A stretch of 64,000 bases of DNA from B18-G4 sp032250805. GTDB taxonomy: Bacteria > Bacteroidota > Bacteroidia > Bacteroidales > B18-G4. The stretch's first letter is position 1, and each line of letters opens with the position of its first letter. The notes beneath the pieces were generated by a model. It did no database searches. It was not told the origin of the DNA and worked only from the letters and a program-made list of their open reading frames with translations. Below are positions 1 to 7,153 of this stretch, one piece after another. A program made the position numbers and the translations under genes. The stretch lies in the NCBI GenBank assembly GCA_032250805.1, contig JAVVEM010000005.1:51426-115425 (forward strand), given 5' to 3'.

Positions 1-2279
1 TCGATATAGTGTCGCCAGTTAATGGCCATTTCCACCCCTTTATTCTGCACGCTTCCCACATTTGCAAAAGGCGGGTCGTTGCCAACATGCGCAGGAATGG
101 GAATGCGTTCAAGCAGTCCGTTGGTATTTTTTATGTAATAATCGAAAGTAGCGGTCAAGCGGTTATCGAACATCCCCATATCCAGTGCAAGGTTGAATTG
201 TTCTGACTCTTCCCATCGGATATCTTTATTCTCTATAAAGGAGGGAGATGCACCGACAACCCTTCCTGCACCAAATATATAGCCTCTGCTCTTGTCGATT
301 GTTGAAATGTATTGATAGTCACCAATATTCTCGTTTCCGTTAATACCGTATGAAGCCCTCAGCTTGATAAAGCTAACCGGACCGAGTTGCGGAATAAAAT
401 TTTCTTCCGTCAGCAACCAGCTTACACCAACCGAAGGGAAAACACCAAAACGATTGTTCGGACCAAATTTTGAAGAGCCATCGCGACGGATAATACCGGT
501 AATCGCATATCTGCTCTTGAAATCATAGGTTACCCTTCCAAAAAGCGAATAAAGGGCTGAATGAGCTGCGCCACCTGTTGCGACCCAGGCGGTATCGGTA
601 GCCATGTTCAGATAAATATTATCCGGATCGAAAGTGGGTACCTTGGTATTAAAACCTGTGAGGTCTTCATAATTGAACTCACTTGCAGTGGTACCGGCCA
701 GCACGGAAAATGTATGTTCTTTGATTTTCTTTGAATACGACAGGGTGTTTTCCCATTGCCAGGTAAAGTACCTTTCCATACTTTTAAAAACAGATGTTTT
801 TTCTGTGTTGTTTTGTGCCCCGTTTAAGTAAAACAAGGGCCGATAGGAGTCGTAGAGAACATACGCCAGATCAATGCCAAAACTGGTTCTGAATTTAAGT
901 CCCTCAATAATATCGAGTTCTCCAAATAAGTTCCCCACAACTTTATCGACCCTTGATTCACCGTTTTGAATTTCTAAAAGCGCCATGGGGTTAACCACTT
1001 CTGCACCAACGTAATTAGAAATTCCATAAACATTTCCATTTTCATCAGTCACCACTGGTTCGTTTGAGTAAGGAGGTTCGCCGAGTATATTGGGATCGGT
1101 TTCGTACAGTGGTGTGAGCGGATCAAGGTTTAATGCACTGCTGTAAGCTCCGTTAAAGGACTGATTGCTGGCAATCCCTCTTCTTACGATATGAGAATAC
1201 GCAAGGTTGTTGCCAAACTTAAATCTTTTTATCACCTGATGTTCGCTGTTTATTCGTGCAGTTATGCGGTCGAATTGTGATTTTTCGGCACCGATGATCC
1301 CTTGTTGTGAAAAGTAGGAAATAGAAGAAGCATAGGAAGATTTTGCATTTCCCCCATTTACCATTACCTCATGACTCATAATGGGCACATTTTTCTGAAA
1401 CAGGTGCTCTTGCCAGTCGGTATTATACTTTGGAATTTCATTCAGGTCGAAAGGTTCTGTGAGTCCGGCATTTCTTGCTCCTTCATTCATTATCATGCGA
1501 TACTGGTCGGCATCCAGCATATCAAGGGTTTTGGCGGCACTCTGAATACCATAATAACCTGAATAGGTAACGTTCATTTTCCCTTCTTTTCCTTTTTTGG
1601 TGGTGATCAGGACTACTCCGTTGGCTGCCCTGGCTCCATAAATGGCAGCGGAAGCAGCATCTTTAAGTACATCCATCGACTCAATGTCGCCGGGATTGAG
1701 GTAATCAATTCCACCCACAGGCATCCCATCCACAATATATAGCGGGTTGGAGTTTCCGGTTGTGCCGGTTCCCCTGATTCGTACCGTTGGTGCTTCACCG
1801 GGCTGCCCTGAGAGTTGGGTTACCTGCACGCCGGCTGTTTGTCCTTGCATGGCCTGCTCGGCGCGCAAAACCGGCAACCTTGTAATTTGTTTTGAGTTAA
1901 CGGTAGAAATGGAGCCGGTCACCACTTTCTTTTTCTGTGTTCCGTAACCGATCACAACGACCTCTTCCAGCTCCTGGAGATCGGGTTCGAGCATGATATC
2001 AATGACCGAGCGTCCGTTAACAGGTATGGTAATCGTTTTATATCCAATGTATGAAAATTGCAGTGTATCCTCACCAGATGGTACTGTCAGGCTGTAAAAC
2101 CCGTCAACATTGGTGGTTGTCCCGTTAACAGTTCCCTTTTGAATAACGGTAGCCCCTGGAATGCCTGTTTCATCGTTTGCATCTGCAACAATACCCGAAA
2201 CGGTAAATTGCGCAAAGGAAGCGGATGTGAAACAGATAAAAATAAAGGTGACTAAGATCTTGTGGTAAAGTGCCTTCAT
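1..2279 (-). CDS. SusC/RagA-type TonB-linked outer membrane receptor (3' end outside window)
   Basis: The reading frame is open from the ATG at 2279 to the window edge, giving about 759 residues of a protein that is normally about 1000. The N-terminus is a signal peptide ending near SFAQ. A carboxypeptidase-like regulatory (CarboxypepD_reg) domain follows, seen in GIVADANDETGIPGATV. Next come a TonB-box-like stretch (EEVVVIGYGTQKKK) and a plug domain with the SusC signature region (IRGTGTTGNSNPLYIVDGMP, then the DVLKDAASAAIYGARAANGV type of run). The rest is beta-barrel. The family imports oligosaccharides across the outer membrane together with a SusD lipoprotein, which would be expected just beyond position 1. 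It lies directly downstream of a GH16 gene, so a beta-glucan or galactan oligosaccharide is the likely substrate. That substrate is an inference. Confidence 0.93.
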   Translation of the reverse strand, partial: MKALYHKILVTFIFICFTSASFAQFTVSGIVADANDETGIPGATVIQKGTVNGTTTNVDGFYSLTVPSGEDTLQFSYIGYKTITIPVNGRSVIDIMLEPDLQELEEVVVIGYGTQKKKVVTGSISTVNSKQITRLPVLRAEQAMQGQTAGVQVTQLSGQPGEAPTVRIRGTGTTGNSNPLYIVDGMPVGGIDYLNPGDIESMDVLKDAASAAIYGARAANGVVLITTKKGKEGKMNVTYSGYYGIQSAAKTLDMLDADQYRMIMNEGARNAGLTEPFDLNEIPKYNTDWQEHLFQKNVPIMSHEVMVNGGNAKSSYASSISYFSQQGIIGAEKSQFDRITARINSEHQVIKRFKFGNNLAYSHIVRRGIASNQSFNGAYSSALNLDPLTPLYETDPNILGEPPYSNEPVVTDENGNVYGISNYVGAEVVNPMALLEIQNGESRVDKVVGNLFGELDIIEGLKFRTSFGIDLAYVLYDSYRPLFYLNGAQNNTEKTSVFKSMERYFTWQWENTLSYSKKIKEHTFSVLAGTTASEFNYEDLTGFNTKVPTFDPDNIYLNMATDTAWVATGGAAHSALYSLFGRVTYDFKSRYAITGIIRRDGSSKFGPNNRFGVFPSVGVSWLLTEENFIPQLGPVSFIKLRASYGINGNENIGDYQYISTIDKSRGYIFGAGRVVGASPSFIENKDIRWEESEQFNLALDMGMFDNRLTATFDYYIKNTNGLLERIPIPAHVGNDPPFANVGSVQNKGVEMAINWRHYI

Positions 2280-2369
2280 TTGCCTGTTGTTAAATGTTAA
2301 AATTAGATCTCAATTTCTGTTTTGGTATGCGAATATCCTTGTTCACCGGCTTGAACAATATTTTTGATA

Positions 2370-3503
2370 TTATTCAGGTTGAAAAACACGGATGTAGTCA
2401 ACTTTCATTTGTTGCGGAAAAACGGTTGTTGCATCCGGATTGCCCGGCCAGTTACCGCCCACGGCAACGTTTAAGATAAACCAGAATTCCTGGTGAAACT
2501 CACTCATCTGCTGATTGGTTATTGTTACCTGGTTGTAAACCTGGTTATCGACAAGCCACTGAATGGATGACTCATCCCAGATAAGTGAAAAAACATGGTA
2601 GGCTTCGGCGAAAGAATCTCCAGAAACCGTAGTGCTTTGTCCATAGCTGGCATGTTCGCCACTTTCATCCCAGTGGATGGTTCCGTAGCATGTATATTCA
2701 CCATTATTTCCGCCAATCATCTCCATAATATCGATCTCGCCGCATTTTGGCCATCCAACGGTGCTAAAATTATTGCCCAGCATCCATAAGGCAGGCCAGA
2801 GTCCCTTGCCCTGAGGTAAGAGGGCTCTTATGTCGATCCTGCCATACCGGAATGATTTCTTGCCCCTGCTGATCAGTTTGGCAGAGGTATAATTGCGGTT
2901 GGCAAAGGTCTCTTCCCTTGCTTCAATGGTCAGCACACTGTCGGCAACCCAGGCATTCTCCTGTCTGTAGTATTCCAATTCGTTGTTTCCCCAGCCGCAG
3001 AGGTTTGGGCAACCGTCGCCAATGTCAAAACTCCAGTTTGAGGTATTCATGGCATTATCATTAAATTCGTCCTGCCATACAAGGGTATATCCATTATATT
3101 CAAGTGGCGAGAAGTAGCCCTTGCTCAAAGGTACCGGATCTGTCTGTCCTCCTGTCGAAATCGTTATGGTTTGCGATGCTTTAATATATCTTCCTGATGC
3201 ACTATAGGCTCTTACCGTGATACTGTATTGTCCTTCACCATCAAAAGTATAATCAAAAAGACCGGTTTCATTCATGGCTTCGGGAATGTCTGATGATCCA
3301 ATATAAAAGTGGTACTGCACTGTGTTCAGTGCTGTAGCCTGCAGGACAACCTCAGCCGTTTCGTGGTCAATTGACAATATTTCTATGATCAGGTTTGCTG
3401 GATCAGCTGCATTTGTATCATCATCACTTTTATCGCAAAAGCTGGATAAAAATGCGAGCATAATGATCATAACACTGACACGGTAAACTCCGAAGTGCTT
3501 CAT
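2370..3503 (-). CDS. Glycoside hydrolase family 16 lipoprotein (laminarinase/endo-beta-glucanase type)
   Basis: This is a 377-residue secreted glycanase. The GH16 active-site signature GEIDIMEMIG is present, with nucleophile Glu256, Asp258 and acid/base Glu261. The extra Met places it with the beta-bulge group (laminarinases, agarases, carrageenases). WPALWMLG and the WQDEFN start of the catalytic domain (about residues 140-377) are also present. Residues 30-120 form an Ig-like domain. The N-terminus ends in a possible lipobox (LSSFC, Cys23) followed by DKSDDD, which resembles the Bacteroidota surface-export signal of lipoproteins. It lies in the same direction as the PKD lipoprotein gene (51 bp upstream) and SusC (90 bp downstream), which argues for a polysaccharide utilisation operon. 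Exact substrate is not readable; beta-1,3-glucan is the first guess. Confidence 0.92.
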   Translation of the reverse strand: MKHFGVYRVSVMIIMLAFLSSFCDKSDDDTNAADPANLIIEILSIDHETAEVVLQATALNTVQYHFYIGSSDIPEAMNETGLFDYTFDGEGQYSITVRAYSASGRYIKASQTITISTGGQTDPVPLSKGYFSPLEYNGYTLVWQDEFNDNAMNTSNWSFDIGDGCPNLCGWGNNELEYYRQENAWVADSVLTIEAREETFANRNYTSAKLISRGKKSFRYGRIDIRALLPQGKGLWPALWMLGNNFSTVGWPKCGEIDIMEMIGGNNGEYTCYGTIHWDESGEHASYGQSTTVSGDSFAEAYHVFSLIWDESSIQWLVDNQVYNQVTITNQQMSEFHQEFWFILNVAVGGNWPGNPDATTVFPQQMKVDYIRVFQPE

Positions 3504-3516
3504 ACAATTAATATAA

Positions 3517-3547
3517 AGGGCTATGACCTGCTCCAGGTCATAGCCCT
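3517..3547 (-). terminator. Intercistronic stem-loop between PKD lipoprotein and GH16 genes
   Basis: There is a perfect 14-bp inverted repeat (AGGGCTATGACCTG, loop of 3, complement). On the minus strand it is followed by only a short T-rich tail (TTTATATTAATT). It could act as a weak terminator or, as often in Sus operons, as an mRNA-stabilising or attenuating hairpin that sets protein ratios. Confidence 0.6.
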
Positions 3548-3554
3548 GATAGGA

Positions 3555-5042
3555 TTATTCAAATTTAAAGTTGCGGATATAGAACGTACCCGGGGCGTCA
3601 TGGCCGCCGCCACCCAGTGAGATGGCAAAGAAGTCAAGGTCAGCCCTTTCATAGGGATTTTCCAGGCTCGGACCGCTTGTGGGTGAATCCAGCTGGAATG
3701 TATAGGTAACCCATGCATCCATAACCTCTGCAACGGCATCATACTGAATGTGGCCTGTCCACCATTGTTCGGTCTGACTGGCATCTGCAATAATAATGGC
3801 GATGTCTTTGGTCAGTGTTCCGGAATAGTCGTTCGAGCTTGGCATGTATACATCCAGCGACACGGTTGTAAAGTTATCAAACTGAATATCATACTCCATC
3901 ATGAACTGAAGTTCCTGGTAAGTTCCCCACCTGAAATATTCAGCTACATTGGTAGCTCCGCCTGCGGGATCTGCAACACCAATGGTGAGGTCCATAGAGT
4001 TTGCCAGGGTGGTGTCGAGAAGTACAAAGCTGGTAGCTGTCTCGAAGGTATTATACATTTCTTCAGGTGTAAGGTCGGGAAGGTCAACACCAAATGGAGG
4101 TTCTTCCTCAACCAGTTCAGGTTCGAGTGAAGGATCGTAATAATGTACATAAACAATGGTCCATAAACCACCGTCTCCATAGTCGAAGGTCACCGTCATC
4201 AGATCATAACCGCTTTCCTGAGTAATGTCGAGGTTAAATGTTGTGGTTTCGACAGGAACAGTGGTTTCGCCGCCGGTTGTCAGTTTTGGAATACCGATCC
4301 AGGCGCCCATCCCGGTAAGCGTGGCGGTACCTTGTGAGGGATAATAGGTGAACGCATGTGTTCCTGATAGCCATGCACTTACATCCACGCCATCCTTGTT
4401 TATCATATTTTCAGGAAGGGCTTCAAAGCAGATTTCATAATTCCATTGTCCGTCAAATACACCATATTCGCCCCAGAACATACCATTATCATCAAACACA
4501 TATGTTCCGTCAAAGTGGAAGGTGAACTCCTGGGTGTAGAGGCAAGGCCTTGCACCGTCATTTTCGAGGCCTTCCCACCATCCACCGGGGTTGCTGGCAT
4601 CGGGACCAAACGACATTGATACACCTTCCCTGAATAATTTCCATGTTTTGGATACATCTCCGGTGAGCAGTTTGTAAGCGTCGTTCGGATCAGTGACCGT
4701 AATGGCCTGCGAGAAATCTGCACTTGCACCTGCTGCATTCTTTGCAGTCAGTTTAACTGTGTAATCTCCTACGGCAGCATAAACATGCACAGGATCTTTT
4801 TCAGTAGATGTTTCTCCATCTCCAAAATCCCAGAGATAAGAAGTCGCATTTTGTGAGTAATTGGTGAAAGTAACTTCCAGGAAGTTGCCTTCGCTGATAA
4901 CATACTGGAAACTGGCTACAGGAGCAGTTGTTCCATTGTCATCGTCGTCATCGTCTTTTTTACATGAGTTGAAGACCACGAGAGATAAAACGCTGATCAT
5001 AGTCAAACTCAATAAAATCCTTTGAAAATTTTGTTTTTTCAT
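3555..5042 (-). CDS. PKD-domain surface lipoprotein, candidate surface glycan-binding protein
   Basis: This is a 495-residue lipoprotein. The signal peptide ends at FNSC (Cys27) and is followed by KKDDDDDD, a strong match to the acidic export signal that sends Bacteroidota lipoproteins to the cell surface. A PKD domain follows at about residues 40-118 (YLWDFGDGETSTEKDPVHVY, then YTVKLTAKN). The remaining 370 residues are Trp/Tyr/Phe-rich, and the last 150 look like a beta-sandwich carbohydrate-binding module ending IRNFKF. No catalytic motif is seen. Its position ahead of GH16 and SusC suggests the SusE/SGBP role of holding polysaccharide at the surface. The binding role is inferred from architecture and context. 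The gene is preceded by a 271-bp AT-rich leader carrying the shared motif at 5149-5159. Confidence 0.85.
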   Translation of the reverse strand: MKKQNFQRILLSLTMISVLSLVVFNSCKKDDDDDDNGTTAPVASFQYVISEGNFLEVTFTNYSQNATSYLWDFGDGETSTEKDPVHVYAAVGDYTVKLTAKNAAGASADFSQAITVTDPNDAYKLLTGDVSKTWKLFREGVSMSFGPDASNPGGWWEGLENDGARPCLYTQEFTFHFDGTYVFDDNGMFWGEYGVFDGQWNYEICFEALPENMINKDGVDVSAWLSGTHAFTYYPSQGTATLTGMGAWIGIPKLTTGGETTVPVETTTFNLDITQESGYDLMTVTFDYGDGGLWTIVYVHYYDPSLEPELVEEEPPFGVDLPDLTPEEMYNTFETATSFVLLDTTLANSMDLTIGVADPAGGATNVAEYFRWGTYQELQFMMEYDIQFDNFTTVSLDVYMPSSNDYSGTLTKDIAIIIADASQTEQWWTGHIQYDAVAEVMDAWVTYTFQLDSPTSGPSLENPYERADLDFFAISLGGGGHDAPGTFYIRNFKFE

Positions 5043-5148
5043 AGTATTAAGTTGTAGGTTTAAATGAAATAATTTGAATCTAAATTAATAAATAATTATA
5101 GTGCCACAAAATTTACAACATTCACAATAACACATCATTATTTAAAAA

Positions 5149-5159
5149 ATACTACATCA
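5149..5159 (-). promoter_or_regulatory. Candidate operator TGATGTAGTAT upstream of the PKD lipoprotein gene
   Basis: The 11-mer (read on the minus strand) is identical to one at 7107-7117, upstream of the mutarotase-like gene of the same locus. A partial second copy (TGATGT) lies 22 bp away at 5132-5137. It is about 107 bp upstream of the start codon. It is a candidate binding site for the locus regulator; binding is inference. Confidence 0.4.
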
Positions 5160-5313
5160 AAATTACAACAGACGAAATATAAAAATCAGAAAAAGAGGGT
5201 AATATAAAATTAAATAACTAAATCATGGCTTTCTCATCGTCCTGTAACTCCTTAAATACGGAATCAGGTCTAAACAACAGTAAAAACAACTGCTGATAAT
5301 GGAATTCATGCTG

Positions 5314-7011
5314 TCAGAATGATATTTTCCAGGCATGTGAATAACCGTATTCAATGATTTGCAATATATAGATCCCGGCGCGGTCGGCTTTGATGATCGC
5401 ATGATCATGATTGGATCTGGTTTCACTTACAAGCTGGCCATTTGCACTGAAGAGCAACAAACGCCTTTCGGCGGTAGATCTAAAATCAATTTTATATTGC
5501 AATGCTCCAATGCGGCATATTCCCGGCTGGTGTATTGCTTGTGCTATGATGCCATCGGGGGGCAGGGGTATGGTTACAGGCCTTGAACCGGATAATAATG
5601 TTTGCCCGCCTGGTTCAGACAATGTGGCTGTTAATATGTAATCGCCCTCTTCAATAATGTAATCATTTATTTCGAGCGAAAGCTCTTTACATGCATCGCT
5701 TTGTGCAATAAGATCATCATTGAAGAGGTTTACCGGCGACTGGCCTTCCAGCGCAATATCCAGATGGTATACCTTGTCGGGTTCGGCTGCAAAAAACCTG
5801 ATCTTGAAATGTTCGTCAGGATCGCCGAGGTGGTTTAGATGTATGGCTCCGTTTTCGTTTACCATGCTTACTGCAGGCATGCCAATAGTGGGTAAATAGG
5901 TTTCCTGAAAGCTAATAATTTCACCGGGCGAAAGGATTGCATCTTCAAAAAACTGAGTTGAAAGGCCTGACCAAAGCTCGATGTAGGGGCGGGCAACATG
6001 ATAATAATTTGTTGGATCGGCATTCAATCCCTGCTCAGCGCCCCATGTCCAGAATTTCATGCCTTTGGTTGTTGCTGAATTATCAGCTACCCTGAAGATC
6101 CCTTCTTCATTCTCATGATTGATCACACCATAATAATTGGCTTCGATATTAGGATAGGCATAGGCAATTCCCATGTCAACCCAGTTTTCGTAATGTGCCA
6201 GGTTTTTATATTCAAAAACATGGCTCCCCAAACCATAAGCAGGCGTTTCGGCCAGGCCCATCCAGCTCCACCAGTCGTCTTTTAAATATACATGTTCAAT
6301 GGGTGCTATGATCTCTGAATTAGCGGGTGTAAATGTATTTCCCGGTTCAGAGCCTGGCGCAAGTGTTGTGCAGGTCCAGTATTCGAATGCTACAGATTCG
6401 GCTTTTGTATTTCGGATGCTGTGTGTGAGCCCGAAGCTTGCCTTGCTTTTCTCTAATACAAGGCTTGATGTACAAATAACCCCTGTTATCCCATTGTTGA
6501 ATTTGCCTGGGTGCCCCGGATAGTTGATGCTATCCTTAAATTCCATTTTCAGTGTGACCGACTCACCAGTGACTTCTGTTAATTCCCATTCCCAGGGCAG
6601 AAACCATGTCTTGCCGTGCTCCGGCTCAGGAAAAGTTGGGAATATTCCTCCCATAACCATCAGCCAGTTGTAATAAAAGTTGCCTTCTCCAATACCGTAA
6701 GGTGTTCCAACAGGATTTATATAGAGTTGTTCATGCTGGCTTGGCCTGTAATAATAAGATATGATCCTGGCGCCAAAGTCCGGCATGACAACAAGCCTGA
6801 TATATTTATTTTCAATGACCAGGCCGGGATATTGCGATTCAACAATATTGTTTGTGCTGTATGTTGCCATCCCATTGTTTTCATCGAGCGTATATTCAAA
6901 GTGCGCCCATGTTATCAGTGTATCGCGATAGCTGGTCTGTGCCTTTATGCTGCAGCTTAAAAGCATTCCTGCAAATAAGGAAAGAAGAATTGTTTTTCCG
7001 GTGATGGCCAT
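5314..7011 (-). CDS. Secreted DUF5107/mutarotase-fold protein with T9SS C-terminal domain
   Basis: The protein has 565 residues from the ATG at 7011. The frame extends to 7056, but the promoter's -7 element at 7054-7061 would put the start of transcription downstream of that codon. The signal peptide is MAITGKTILLSLFAG followed by LLSCSIKAQ. The body has the DUF5107-type pattern: ENKYIRLVVMPDFGARIISY, a GGIFPTFPEPEHGKTWF-like segment, and Trp-rich beta strands. This fold is shared with galactose mutarotases and other sugar-ring binding beta-supersandwich proteins. The last 75 residues (LLLFSANGQLVSE, then AGIYILQIIEYG and WKISF) look like a type A T9SS sorting domain, so the protein is probably secreted or surface-attached. 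It stands between the regulator and the PKD/GH16/SusC genes. Its role on the glycan is unknown. Confidence 0.8.
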   Translation of the reverse strand: MAITGKTILLSLFAGMLLSCSIKAQTSYRDTLITWAHFEYTLDENNGMATYSTNNIVESQYPGLVIENKYIRLVVMPDFGARIISYYYRPSQHEQLYINPVGTPYGIGEGNFYYNWLMVMGGIFPTFPEPEHGKTWFLPWEWELTEVTGESVTLKMEFKDSINYPGHPGKFNNGITGVICTSSLVLEKSKASFGLTHSIRNTKAESVAFEYWTCTTLAPGSEPGNTFTPANSEIIAPIEHVYLKDDWWSWMGLAETPAYGLGSHVFEYKNLAHYENWVDMGIAYAYPNIEANYYGVINHENEEGIFRVADNSATTKGMKFWTWGAEQGLNADPTNYYHVARPYIELWSGLSTQFFEDAILSPGEIISFQETYLPTIGMPAVSMVNENGAIHLNHLGDPDEHFKIRFFAAEPDKVYHLDIALEGQSPVNLFNDDLIAQSDACKELSLEINDYIIEEGDYILTATLSEPGGQTLLSGSRPVTIPLPPDGIIAQAIHQPGICRIGALQYKIDFRSTAERRLLLFSANGQLVSETRSNHDHAIIKADRAGIYILQIIEYGYSHAWKISF

Positions 7012-7053
7012 TTTGCAAATATTTTTTCGAAGATATAAGTAGTTGTCCTGAAA

Positions 7054-7083
7054 CAAAAATATATTCCGGCATCATTAACTCAA
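7054..7083 (-). promoter_or_regulatory. Bacteroidota sigma-ABfr-type promoter of the mutarotase-like gene
   Basis: On the minus strand, TTG (7083-7081), a 19-bp spacer and TATTTTTG (7061-7054) match the phylum's TTTG-N19-21-TAnnTTTG consensus. It predicts transcription starting near 7048 and a leader of about 37 nt before the ATG at 7011. Confidence 0.6.
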
Positions 7084-7106
7084 CATAAATCTTAATCAGT
7101 GCATCA

Positions 7107-7117
7107 ATACTACATCA
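7107..7117 (-). promoter_or_regulatory. Candidate operator TGATGTAGTAT upstream of the mutarotase-like gene
   Basis: The motif is identical to the 11-mer at 5149-5159. It is immediately followed (plus-strand 7101-7106) by a second TGATGC half, an 11-bp direct-repeat spacing. It lies 24 bp upstream of the -33 element, where an activator would bind. The candidate regulator is encoded next door (7154-10123). Confidence 0.45.
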
Positions 7118-7153
7118 TTATAATGCGGGACAACAATTTGTGAAGCGTCGCGC

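Noticed and set aside
7012..7056. Upstream ATG (7056) of the mutarotase-like gene
   Set aside because: The codon overlaps the -7 promoter element, and the residues it would add (MFQDNYLYLRKNIC) precede a complete signal peptide.
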